From contig NZ_VISS01000024.1 in the NCBI RefSeq assembly GCF_007827555.1, positions 1-64,000 of the forward strand: a DNA stretch of 64,000 nt, given 5' to 3'. The position numbers were made by a program, and so were the translations under genes. Under the pieces are notes generated by a model, which did no database searches, was not told where the DNA came from, and saw only the letters and a program-made list of their open reading frames with translations. The stretch comes from Aeribacillus composti. Lineage in GTDB: Bacteria; Bacillota; Bacilli; Bacillales; Aeribacillaceae. Of the stretch, positions 48,704 to 56,486 are shown one piece after another (the first letter of the stretch is position 1; each line of letters starts with the position of its first letter).

Positions 48704-49537
48704 ATGAAAACAAAGCTGGATTTTATTCAAATGAAACAAAAGCAAGAGCCAATCGTGATGATGACGGCGTACGATTATCCGTCCGCTAAGCTTGCTGAAC
48801 AGGCAAATGTTGATATGATCCTTGTCGGCGATTCGCTTGGAATGGTCGTTTTAGGGTATGATTCAACCGTACCTGTAACGGTGGAAGATATGATTCACCA
48901 CACGAAGGCTGTAAAACGTGGAGCAAAAAATACATTTGTTGTGACGGATATGCCCTTTATGTCGTATCATATTTCGACAGAAGACACGCTGCAAAATGCA
49001 AAGAAAATGGTGCAGCAAAGCGGGGCAGATGCCTTAAAGGTGGAAGGGCCTGTTTTTGACGTCATATCTCTGTTAACAAATGCCGGCATTCCTGTTGTTG
49101 CCCACCTCGGACTGACTCCTCAGTCAGTAGGTGTATTAGGCGGATATAAAGTACAAGGAAAAGAAGCGAAAAGTGCAGAAAAGCTGCTGCTAGATGCGAA
49201 AAAATGCGAACAGGCTGGCGCGATTGCCATTGTATTGGAATGCATCCCGTTTCAGCTGGCGGAAAAAATAACAAACGAGCTGTCCATTCCAACCATCGGC
49301 ATCGGCGCAGGAAAATATACAGATGGACAAGTGTTAGTGTTTCATGATTTGATTGGATTTGGAGTGGAAAGAGTGCCGAAGTTTGTTAAACAATATGCAA
49401 ATGTAAATGAAAGCATTGTAAAAGCGATTGAAGCTTATAAAGATGAAGTGAAAAATCGGGACTTTCCATCGTTGGATCATTCGTTCCGCATGAATGAAGA
49501 GGAACTTGCAAGCTTATATGGAGGAAAAGGAAAATGA
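48704..49537 (+). CDS. panB: Ketopantoate hydroxymethyltransferase
   Basis: PanB adds a hydroxymethyl group from methylene-tetrahydrofolate to alpha-ketoisovalerate, the first committed step to pantothenate and CoA. Motifs: [19 protein letters not shown] near residue 20, [14 protein letters not shown] near residue 40 and [16 protein letters not shown] near residue 196. ATG 48704 gives 277 residues, the usual length, with AGAGGGGGAG upstream; the longer frame runs back through the terminator. It overlaps panC by four bases. Confidence 0.96.
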   Translation: MKTKLDFIQMKQKQEPIVMMTAYDYPSAKLAEQANVDMILVGDSLGMVVLGYDSTVPVTVEDMIHHTKAVKRGAKNTFVVTDMPFMSYHISTEDTLQNAKKMVQQSGADALKVEGPVFDVISLLTNAGIPVVAHLGLTPQSVGVLGGYKVQGKEAKSAEKLLLDAKKCEQAGAIAIVLECIPFQLAEKITNELSIPTIGIGAGKYTDGQVLVFHDLIGFGVERVPKFVKQYANVNESIVKAIEAYKDEVKNRDFPSLDHSFRMNEEELASLYGGKGK

Positions 49538-50382
49538 AAATCGTCACTACAATAGAGGAAATAAAAAAAGAAATCGATCTCAAGAAAAAAGAAGGAAAAA
49601 CGATAGGGTTCGTGCCAACGATGGGATATTTGCATGAAGGTCATTTATCATTGGTTGAACGGGCCAAACAGGAAAACGACGTAACGGTGATGAGCGTTTT
49701 TGTGAATCCGCTTCAATTTGGACCGAATGAAGACTATCAAACATACCCTCGCGATATCAAACGCGACGAAGAGCTGGCAAGACAAAAAGGGGTTGACCTT
49801 TTTTTCGCGCCGACAAAAGAAGAAATGTATCCGGAAGAACCTGCTGTCACAGTAAAAGTGACGAAGCGCGTTGACGTTTTGTGCGGAAAATCAAGACCGG
49901 GACATTTTGACGGAGTGGCAACGGTTTTAACAAAGCTGTTTCACATCATAACTCCAGACAGAGCCTATTTCGGATTGAAGGATGCCCAGCAAGTTGCCGT
50001 TGTTGCAGCACTTATAAAAGATCTTAATTTCCCAATTGAAATTGTTCCGGTGGAAACGGTTCGTGAAGAGGACGGATTGGCCAAAAGCTCTCGAAACGTA
50101 CGATTAGACGAACAGGAACGAAAAGAAGCCGTTCATTTATATCAATCGTTATTAATGGCAAAAGAAATGGTTGAGAACAAAGTGCATGATCAAGAAGCCA
50201 TCATCGAAAAAATGAGAGCGTATATAACGGAAAAGACGAGCGGAGAAATTGATTATATAGATATTTTGACTTATCCTGACTTGAAAAAACCAAACGCACT
50301 TACGGGAAAAATTATCGTTGCGATTGCTGTAAAATTTAAGCATGCTAGGCTGATCGATAATATTATTATCGATTTGACCTAA
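49534..50382 (+). CDS. panC: Pantothenate synthetase
   Basis: PanC ligates pantoate to beta-alanine with ATP. The nucleotidyl-transferase HIGH-like motif appears as [14 protein letters not shown] near residue 28, the KDAQQ segment near residue 149 and the KMSKS-like SSRNVRL near residue 186. Length 282 residues. The start overlaps the panB stop. The three pan genes encode the complete route from ketoisovalerate plus aspartate. Confidence 0.96.
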   Translation: MKIVTTIEEIKKEIDLKKKEGKTIGFVPTMGYLHEGHLSLVERAKQENDVTVMSVFVNPLQFGPNEDYQTYPRDIKRDEELARQKGVDLFFAPTKEEMYPEEPAVTVKVTKRVDVLCGKSRPGHFDGVATVLTKLFHIITPDRAYFGLKDAQQVAVVAALIKDLNFPIEIVPVETVREEDGLAKSSRNVRLDEQERKEAVHLYQSLLMAKEMVENKVHDQEAIIEKMRAYITEKTSGEIDYIDILTYPDLKKPNALTGKIIVAIAVKFKHARLIDNIIIDLT

Positions 50383-50398
50383 AGGGGGGGGTTCATAC

Positions 50399-50782
50399 AT
50401 GTTCCGTATGATGATGAACGGAAAAATTCATCGTGCAAGGGTGACGGAAGCAAATTTGAACTATGTAGGTTCCGTTACGATCGACCAGGATATTTTAGAT
50501 GCCGTTGGGATTGTCCCGAATGAAAAAGTGCAAATCGTGAATAATAATAATGGCGAACGCTTTGAAACGTATGTGATTCCTGGAAAAAGAGGAAGCGGTG
50601 TCATTTGTTTAAACGGTGCGGCTGCCCGGCTTGTTCAGGTCGGTGATGTGGTCATTATCATTTCCTATAAGCTTGTGCATGAAGATCAATTAAAAAACCA
50701 CCGTCCAACGATAGCCATCATGAATGAAAACAATGAAATCATCGAGTTAATTAAAGAGGAACCGGCGAACACGATTATGTGA
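50399..50782 (+). CDS. panD: Aspartate 1-decarboxylase precursor
   Basis: PanD makes beta-alanine from aspartate. It is a pyruvoyl enzyme that cuts itself at Gly24-Ser25, seen here in NYVGSVTI, to give the catalytic alpha chain. The segment [17 protein letters not shown] near residue 64 is canonical. Length 127 residues. AAAGGGGGGG lies nine bases before ATG 50399. In B. subtilis dinG follows; here it does not. Confidence 0.97.
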   Translation: MFRMMMNGKIHRARVTEANLNYVGSVTIDQDILDAVGIVPNEKVQIVNNNNGERFETYVIPGKRGSGVICLNGAAARLVQVGDVVIIISYKLVHEDQLKNHRPTIAIMNENNEIIELIKEEPANTIM

Positions 50783-50788
50783 TAAACA

Positions 50789-50832
50789 AGGGTCAGGCTC
50801 TTAAGCTTTCGATAGGGCTTGACCTATTTTCT
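50789..50832 (+). terminator. panBCD terminator
   Basis: GGGTCAGGCTC and GGGCTTGACC can pair with one wobble, followed by a short T-rich stretch. Confidence 0.55.
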
Positions 50833-50878
50833 ATTGCGGACGTAATTGGCCATAACTTTTCTATACATATAGAAAAAA

Positions 50879-50899
50879 GAGGAGCAGCGATGGCTCCTC
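50879..50899. repeat. Inverted repeat in the panD-ypmA gap
   Basis: GAGGAGC (50879-50885) and GCTCCTC (50893-50899) are flanked by A runs on both sides, so only the reverse strand shows a terminator-like hairpin with a T-tract. No reverse gene is present. The 280-base gap holds no supported gene apart from the ypmA leader. Confidence 0.5.
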
Positions 50900-50954
50900 A
50901 AAAAATTAGGTGTGGACTAGGAGAAATTTTATTTAGTGTGAGCCGTAAAGCTGT

Positions 50955-50995
50955 TATAATGGGTACAGATAACAACATATTGCTGTTGTATCTGT
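50955..50995 (+). promoter_or_regulatory. ypmA promoter -10 and 5' hairpin
   Basis: A perfect TATAAT at 50955-50960 predicts a start near 50967. A hairpin ACAGATAACAAC (50965-50976) with GTTGTATCTGT (50985-50995) would lie at the very 5' end of the mRNA, where such structures protect from decay. Confidence 0.5.
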
Positions 50996-51060
50996 ATTGT
51001 TTCCTGGATGCTTTGTAAGTATGAATTACAAATTTTGTTTTTGTAAAGGAGGAAGCTGAC

Positions 51061-51231
51061 ATGGAAAGCAAAATCGAAATTATATCTTCCGTTACGGTTG
51101 AGCATTCCGACGATTTGTATAAAATAGTTGATTTGCTAAATCGGACATTAAAAAGAGAACATTTATTATTCGGATTAGCCCTTGACAGCAAAGATCCAAA
51201 TAAAGCGGTTTTTACTATTTATAGAACATAA
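51061..51231 (+). CDS. ypmA: YpmA-like small protein
   Basis: A 56-residue soluble protein (opening MESKIEIISSVTVEHSDDLY) with a beta-alpha-beta feel. Size and position before ypmB agree with B. subtilis YpmA. AAAGGAGGAAGCTGAC precedes ATG 51061, a very strong ribosome site, so it is surely translated. No function is known. Confidence 0.88.
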   Translation: MESKIEIISSVTVEHSDDLYKIVDLLNRTLKREHLLFGLALDSKDPNKAVFTIYRT

Positions 51232-51243
51232 TCGGTGATCATA

Positions 51244-51747
51244 ATGAAAGGAAAAATTTTTATTTCTTTTATATGCGCTCTTATCTTTTTAGTGGTGACG
51301 TTTGCTTTTCTTTATAATAGTGCAAAAGAAGATAAAACAAAAGGACACGAAACAGCTATACAAGCTGCGAAGGAGCATGGCTTTGCATCGATCGATGAAG
51401 TCAACACATTTTATAATCGAAATGTTTACTATATCATTCAAGGGAAAAATAAAAAAGGCGAAAAAATTATCGGCTGGATGAAAAAGGGGAACACGGATAA
51501 AATTTTAATTAAAAAAGCGAAGGAAGGCTTGAGCAAAGACGACGTACTTCAATTGATTCAAAACATTGACAACAGCAAGCCGAAGAAAATAAAGAAAATC
51601 ATGCTTGGGTATGATGATACAGATTCGAAAAAATGGGATATACCGGTTTGGGAGGTCCAATATATTGACCAACAAAACCGTTATACATATTTTATTGTTA
51701 GCTTTACGGATGACAGAGTTTATAAAATGTACAGCATTAAGCAATAA
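51244..51747 (+). CDS. ypmB: YpmB-like membrane-anchored protein
   Basis: A 167-residue protein with an N-terminal membrane anchor (residues 4-25) and an extracytoplasmic domain. That domain contains tandem PepSY-like units: KAKEGLSKDDVLQLIQN near residue 85, then WDIPVWEVQYIDQQNRYTYF near the end. ATG 51244 is preferred to GTG 51235. It lies between ypmA and aspB, as in B. subtilis. PepSY proteins often restrain peptidases; no such role is shown for YpmB. Confidence 0.85.
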   Translation: MKGKIFISFICALIFLVVTFAFLYNSAKEDKTKGHETAIQAAKEHGFASIDEVNTFYNRNVYYIIQGKNKKGEKIIGWMKKGNTDKILIKKAKEGLSKDDVLQLIQNIDNSKPKKIKKIMLGYDDTDSKKWDIPVWEVQYIDQQNRYTYFIVSFTDDRVYKMYSIKQ

Positions 51748-51765
51748 GAAGGGAGCATTGTAAAA

Positions 51766-52950
51766 GTGAATTTATCTAAACGCGTATCAACTTTAACACC
51801 TTCATCTACACTGGCGATCACTGCAAAAGCAAAAGAATTGAAAGCAGCCGGGCATGATGTGATTGGCCTTGGGGCAGGTGAGCCGGATTTTAACACTCCT
51901 GATCATATTTTAGACGCTGCAGAAAAAGCGATGAAAGAAGGACATACGAAGTATACGCCTTCTGGAGGACTTATATCATTGAAAGAGGCAATTATAGAAA
52001 AATTTAAAAAAGACCAGCATTTAGAATATAAACCGTCTGAAATTATTGTTTCAACAGGCGCTAAACACGCTTTATATACATTGTTCCAAGCTATTCTTGA
52101 CGATGGTGATGAAGTGATCATTCCTTCTCCATACTGGGTAAGCTATCCGGAACAAGTGAAGCTTGCAGGCGGAGCTCCAGTATTTGTAGAGGGAAGGGAA
52201 GAAAATCAATTTAAAATTACGCCTGATCAGCTGCAGCAAGCGATCACAAACAAAACAAAAGCGGTGATTATCAATTCTCCGAGCAACCCGACCGGCATGA
52301 TCTATACGCGGGATGAGTTGAAAGAATTGGCGGAGGTTTGCCTTAGCCATGATCTTATTATCGTTTCCGATGAAATTTATGAAAAATTAGTATACGGAGA
52401 AAATGAACATGTGTCCATCGCTGAAATTTCTCCTGAAGTAAAAGAAAAAACAATTATTATTAATGGTGTATCGAAATCCCATTCAATGACAGGATGGAGA
52501 ATTGGTTATGCGGCGGGCAATGAGCGCATTATTCAAGCTATGACGAACCTAGCGAGCCACAGCACTTCAAATCCGACTTCAATTGCTCAATATGCTGCGA
52601 TCGCGGCGTATGAGGGACCTCAAGAACCGGTCGAAATAATGAGAAGAGCTTTTGAAGACCGTTTAAATATCATTTACGAAAAACTTGTGCAAATACCTGG
52701 TTTCTCGTGCATTAAACCACAAGGAGCATTTTATTTATTTCCAAATGCAAAAGAAGCAGCAGAGATAACAGGTTTTCGTAATGTTGACGAATTTGTCGAG
52801 GCGCTCTTGGAAGAGGAAAAGGTAGCGCTAGTACCAGGAAGCGGCTTCGGTGCTCCAGATAATGTAAGATTATCGTATGCGACATCACTAGAACTTTTAA
52901 ATAAAGCGATTGAACGTATTGATCGCTTTGTCAACAATCATAAACAGTAA
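51766..52950 (+). CDS. aspB: Aspartate aminotransferase
   Basis: AspB is a class I PLP aminotransferase of the I-gamma group that links aspartate/oxaloacetate with glutamate/2-oxoglutarate. Motifs: GLGAGEPDFNTPDHI near residue 34, NSPSNPTGMIY near residue 168, PLP lysine in NGVSKSHSMTGWRIGYAAG near residue 236. Length 394 residues. GTG 51766 with AGAAGGGAG upstream. The product feeds asparaginyl and lysine pathways and beta-alanine synthesis nearby. Confidence 0.95.
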   Translation: MNLSKRVSTLTPSSTLAITAKAKELKAAGHDVIGLGAGEPDFNTPDHILDAAEKAMKEGHTKYTPSGGLISLKEAIIEKFKKDQHLEYKPSEIIVSTGAKHALYTLFQAILDDGDEVIIPSPYWVSYPEQVKLAGGAPVFVEGREENQFKITPDQLQQAITNKTKAVIINSPSNPTGMIYTRDELKELAEVCLSHDLIIVSDEIYEKLVYGENEHVSIAEISPEVKEKTIIINGVSKSHSMTGWRIGYAAGNERIIQAMTNLASHSTSNPTSIAQYAAIAAYEGPQEPVEIMRRAFEDRLNIIYEKLVQIPGFSCIKPQGAFYLFPNAKEAAEITGFRNVDEFVEALLEEEKVALVPGSGFGAPDNVRLSYATSLELLNKAIERIDRFVNNHKQ

Positions 52951-52961
52951 AGATTGTCAAT

Positions 52962-52986
52962 AGCCGGTGGTTCAGCCGGCTTTTTC
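52962..52986 (+). terminator. aspB terminator
   Basis: AGCCGG (52962-52967) and CCGGCT (52976-52981) form a GC-rich stem followed by T residues. Confidence 0.75.
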
Positions 52987-53075
52987 GCTGGTTTCCTTTA
53001 TTGAAAAAAAAGGAATAACATATGTATAATAGAAAGCATCGAATAAAAAGGCGGTTTCATATGGAGGGTAAAGCT

Positions 53076-54368
53076 GTGAAAACAACGATTTCAAATGTTA
53101 AAAACCATGTCGGAGAACAAGTAACAATCGGCTGCTGGTTGGCGAATAAGCGATCAAGCGGAAAAATTGCTTTTTTGCAGCTTCGGGATGGAACAGGCTT
53201 TATTCAAGGGGTTGTTGAAAAATCGAAGGTGGATGAAGAAATATTTAAAAAAGCAAAACAACTCACACAAGAAAGCTCTTTGTATGTCACAGGAGTTGTG
53301 AGAGTGGATGAACGTTCACCTTTTGGATATGAGCTTGGCGTTGAAAATATAGAAATCATTCATGAAGCAAGCGATTATCCGATTACGCCGAAAGAACACG
53401 GTACTGAATTTTTAATGGACAATCGCCACCTTTGGCTTCGATCAAAGCGCCAGCACGCCATTATGAAAGTGCGCAACGAACTCATCCGTGCCACTTATGA
53501 ATTTTTTAATGATCAAGGGTTTGTCAAAGTGGATCCCCCTATTTTGACCGGAAGTGCGCCTGAAGGGACGACGGAATTGTTTCATACGAAATATTTTGAT
53601 GAAGATGCTTACCTTTCGCAGAGTGGTCAGCTGTATATGGAAGCAGCTGCTATGGCCTTAGGCAAAGTATTTTCATTCGGGCCGACATTCCGGGCTGAAA
53701 AATCGAAAACGCGCCGTCATTTAATTGAATTTTGGATGATTGAACCGGAAATGGCGTTTTATCAATTTGAAGACAATTTGCAGCTGCAGGAGCAGTACGT
53801 TTCCCATATTGTGCAATCGGTATTAAAAAATTGTTCACTTGAATTGAAAACATTAGAACGTGACATTTCCAAGCTGGAGCAGGTTGTTCCTCCGTTTTCG
53901 AAAATAACATACGACGACGCTATCGCGCTGCTGCATAAGAAAGGATTCAACGACATCGCATGGGGGGACGATTTTGGTTCGCCGCATGAAACAGCGATCG
54001 CGGAAAGCTTTGATAAACCAGTTTTCATTACACATTATCCGACAAGCTTAAAACCTTTTTATATGCAGCCTGATCCAAATCGACCAGAGGTTGTTCTGTG
54101 CGCGGATTTAATCGCTCCTGAAGGGTACGGAGAAATCATCGGCGGATCTGAACGCATCCATGATTATCATTTATTAAAAAAACGACTTGAAGAGCATCAT
54201 CTGGACGAAGCAGCTTATAAATGGTATCTTGAGCTGCGGCAATACGGATCCGTACCTCATTCCGGCTTCGGCCTTGGACTTGAACGAACTGTTGCTTGGA
54301 TATGCGGTGTCGAACATGTTCGTGAAACGATTCCATTTCCGCGTTTATTAAATCGTTTATATCCGTAA
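53076..54368 (+). CDS. asnS: Asparaginyl-tRNA synthetase
   Basis: AsnS charges tRNA-Asn in the cytoplasm. An OB-fold anticodon-binding domain (residues 1-100, [19 protein letters not shown]) is followed by a class II catalytic core: motif 2 [19 protein letters not shown] near residue 209 and motif 3 [15 protein letters not shown] near residue 395. GTG 53076 gives 430 residues with GGAGGG seven bases upstream, matching B. subtilis; the longer frame from 53022 does not. No T-box leader is seen before it. Confidence 0.97.
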   Translation: MKTTISNVKNHVGEQVTIGCWLANKRSSGKIAFLQLRDGTGFIQGVVEKSKVDEEIFKKAKQLTQESSLYVTGVVRVDERSPFGYELGVENIEIIHEASDYPITPKEHGTEFLMDNRHLWLRSKRQHAIMKVRNELIRATYEFFNDQGFVKVDPPILTGSAPEGTTELFHTKYFDEDAYLSQSGQLYMEAAAMALGKVFSFGPTFRAEKSKTRRHLIEFWMIEPEMAFYQFEDNLQLQEQYVSHIVQSVLKNCSLELKTLERDISKLEQVVPPFSKITYDDAIALLHKKGFNDIAWGDDFGSPHETAIAESFDKPVFITHYPTSLKPFYMQPDPNRPEVVLCADLIAPEGYGEIIGGSERIHDYHLLKKRLEEHHLDEAAYKWYLELRQYGSVPHSGFGLGLERTVAWICGVEHVRETIPFPRLLNRLYP

Positions 54369-54376
54369 ACTGCATG

Positions 54377-54408
54377 AAGCCTCCTATCTTCAGGAGGTTT
54401 CGTTTTTC
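54377..54408 (+). terminator. asnS terminator
   Basis: AAGCCTCCT and AGGAGGTTT pair (one wobble), followed shortly by a T run. Confidence 0.7.
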
Positions 54409-54472
54409 AGCCATGCATTCTGAAGCCATGAATGGCCGCAATCATGGTATACTTATTTTGAGGTGTCGAAAT

Positions 54473-55165
54473 ATGAAGAAAAAACAGTTCACCGAATTAG
54501 TGGAAGATGGATCACTGACCGTTCCCAATATACTGCTGCGGAATTATGCCGCTTTAGGTTTGTCAGAAAAAGAATTTGTTCTCCTTTTGCACGTACATTC
54601 CCACATTCAAAAAGGAAATGCTTTTCCAACTCCTACAGAACTTTCCGACCATATGACAATCACAACGGCGGAATGTGTCAAATTGCTTCGGAGTTTAGTT
54701 CAGAGAGGTTTTTTAACGATAGAGGAATTTGAGCAAAACGGGATGATTTATGAGAAATATTCTTTAAAACAGCTATGGGAAAAGTTGTATGATGTAGTCG
54801 TCATGGACCAAGATCAAGAAAAAGTAGAAAAGGAAAATCAATTATACACCATCTTTGAACAAGAATTTGGACGACCTCTTTCCCCGATTGAGTGCGAAAC
54901 GTTAGCTTTTTGGATCGACCAAGATCATCATGATCCCGATATTATCATTTCTGCATTAAGGGAAGCGGTGATCTCCGGAAAATTAAATTTTCGATATATT
55001 GATCGGATTTTATTTGAATGGAAGAAGAATGGAATCAAAACAATTGAACAAGCTAAAAAGCATTCACAAAAATTTCGTGAATTCAATCAAAAACAAAAGC
55101 AGTCTACTCTAGAGGAGCAAGAATATAAAAGGAAGGTGCCTTTCTACAACTGGCTGGAAAACTAA
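54473..55165 (+). CDS. dnaD: DNA replication initiation protein DnaD
   Basis: DnaD helps load the replicative helicase at oriC and at restart sites with DnaB and DnaI. The N-terminal winged-helix DDBH1 part covers about residues 1-110. The C-terminal DDBH2 domain has the EFGRPLSPIECETLAFWID segment near residue 133 and the YIDRILFEWKKNGI YxxxIxxxW motif near residue 175. ATG 54473 gives 230 residues, with TGAGGTG upstream. Confidence 0.95.
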   Translation: MKKKQFTELVEDGSLTVPNILLRNYAALGLSEKEFVLLLHVHSHIQKGNAFPTPTELSDHMTITTAECVKLLRSLVQRGFLTIEEFEQNGMIYEKYSLKQLWEKLYDVVVMDQDQEKVEKENQLYTIFEQEFGRPLSPIECETLAFWIDQDHHDPDIIISALREAVISGKLNFRYIDRILFEWKKNGIKTIEQAKKHSQKFREFNQKQKQSTLEEQEYKRKVPFYNWLEN

Positions 55166-55207
55166 AATTTCTTTTCCTCGTTCAAGCTGATTGAAAGGTG
55201 ATGGTAC

Positions 55208-55858
55208 ATGCTGTCAAAAAAGAAAGTAAAAGAATGCTTAGAGGTTATCGGGAAAATGTTTCCTGATGCTCATTGCGAGCTTGTGCACAGCAATCCTTTT
55301 GAACTGGTCATTGCTGTCGTTTTGTCTGCTCAATGCACGGATGCGTTAGTCAATAAAGTAACAAAAAATTTGTTTCAAAAATATAAAACACCTGATGATT
55401 ATTTGTCTGTCCCGTTGGAGGAATTAGAACAAGATATTCGCTCCATCGGTCTTTACCGTAACAAAGCGAAAAATATTCAAAAGTTATGCAAAATGTTAAT
55501 TGAAGAATTTGACCGAAAAGTGCCGGAAACTAGAGAGGAATTAATGAGCCTTCCTGGAGTAGGAAGGAAAACGGCAAACGTTGTTTTATCTGTCGCGTTT
55601 GGAAAACCTGCCATCGCCGTCGATACACACGTTGAACGTGTGTCGAAGCGGCTCGGGATTTGCCGTTGGAAGGATTCTGTATTGGAAGTGGAAAAAACAT
55701 TGATGGAAAAAGTTCCTGAGGATGAATGGGGAATCACCCACCATCGGCTTATTTTTTTTGGAAGGTATCATTGCAAAGCCCAATCACCAAAGTGTCATGA
55801 ATGCCCTCTTCTTTATTTGTGCAGAGAAGGGGAAAAAAGAATGAAAGGAAAGGCATAA
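55208..55858 (+). CDS. nth: Endonuclease III
   Basis: Nth removes oxidised pyrimidines and nicks the abasic site in base excision repair. The helix-hairpin-helix LPGVGRKTANVVLS near residue 115 carries the catalytic Lys, and AVDTHVERVSKRLG near residue 137 the catalytic Asp. The C-terminal iron-sulfur cluster ligands follow Cx6Cx2Cx5C from residue 189. Length 216 residues. AAAGGTGATGG precedes the start. Position after dnaD is as in B. subtilis. Confidence 0.96.
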   Translation: MLSKKKVKECLEVIGKMFPDAHCELVHSNPFELVIAVVLSAQCTDALVNKVTKNLFQKYKTPDDYLSVPLEELEQDIRSIGLYRNKAKNIQKLCKMLIEEFDRKVPETREELMSLPGVGRKTANVVLSVAFGKPAIAVDTHVERVSKRLGICRWKDSVLEVEKTLMEKVPEDEWGITHHRLIFFGRYHCKAQSPKCHECPLLYLCREGEKRMKGKA

Positions 55859-55861
55859 AAA

Positions 55862-56377
55862 ATGCACGATAGGAAGATGTTTCATCTCCCTGAGCAATTT
55901 CAAAATACTGCATTTTTTGACGAGGAATCTGTATATTTGCATCCAACTGATTTTTTTTATTATGATCTTCAATATTTGGCTGGAATGGTTGATACCAGAC
56001 CGTGGGAGGCGAGCGAGCAATTTTTGCCCAAGCTTTTTAAGCAGTGGAAGGAAATTCAAACCGAGATTCAACGCACGATAACAAAACCATTTAAAACGGA
56101 TCGACAAAACATGATGACAGGAATCTGCCTCTATATCCAACTTCTTTATTGGCTCAATGAAAAGCCGGTTCATTCACTGCACTTAGACGAAATAAAGAAG
56201 CTGGATATAGCTCCCGTCAATATTGAAGATCGTCTAACGTTTATTTTAAAAAAGCCTACTCAATATCATGCATATATTCAATTAAATGAACTATTTACAG
56301 AAACGGAAAAATTGTTTTATAAACATCAGGCGATCAAAAAAGCAAAACAAAAGGGGGCTTCGAAAAATTCAGGGTAA
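55862..56377 (+). CDS. ypoC: YpoC-like protein
   Basis: A 171-residue soluble helical protein, starting three bases after nth. It contains PWEASEQFLPKLFKQWKEI near residue 46. Position and size match YpoC; function unknown. Its last eight codons (GASKNSG and stop) lie inside a repeat shared with 62887-63377, so the native C-terminus may have been replaced by the insertion. Confidence 0.82.
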   Translation: MHDRKMFHLPEQFQNTAFFDEESVYLHPTDFFYYDLQYLAGMVDTRPWEASEQFLPKLFKQWKEIQTEIQRTITKPFKTDRQNMMTGICLYIQLLYWLNEKPVHSLHLDEIKKLDIAPVNIEDRLTFILKKPTQYHAYIQLNELFTETEKLFYKHQAIKKAKQKGASKNSG

Positions 56378-56480
56378 CTGACTTTTTCGAGCCCTCTCAT
56401 TTTTTTATAACAAAAGCCAGTGGAGAAAAACGAGCTGTTTTTCTCCACTGGCTCCATTTAGGGACTTATCGGACAGTCCC
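56353..56480. mobile_element. 128-bp repeat with IS1182-like ends (mini copy)
   Basis: Three blocks in order: a hairpin GGCTTCGAAAAA/TTTTTCGAGCC around GGTAACTGAC, a 15-bp hairpin CCAGTGGAGAAAAA/TTTTTCTCCACTGG, and the palindromic end GGGACTTATCGGACAGTCCC. The same three blocks, in inverse order, frame the longer element at 62887-63377. It fills the gap between the convergent genes ypoC and ponA and probably acts as their two-way terminator. Confidence 0.75.
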
Positions 56481-56486
56481 TTATTT

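Noticed and set aside
50779-51018. 79-codon forward frame behind panD as a possible dinG remnant
   Set aside because: It shows no exonuclease or helicase motif, begins inside the panD end and runs through a terminator and a promoter.
53022-53075. Longer asnS start at ATG 53022
   Set aside because: It would add 18 residues absent from AsnS proteins, and the best ribosome site (GGAGGG) serves GTG 53076.
53000-53075. T-box leader before asnS
   Set aside because: The gap to the aspB terminator is too short and has no AGGGTGGNACCGCG-type element.
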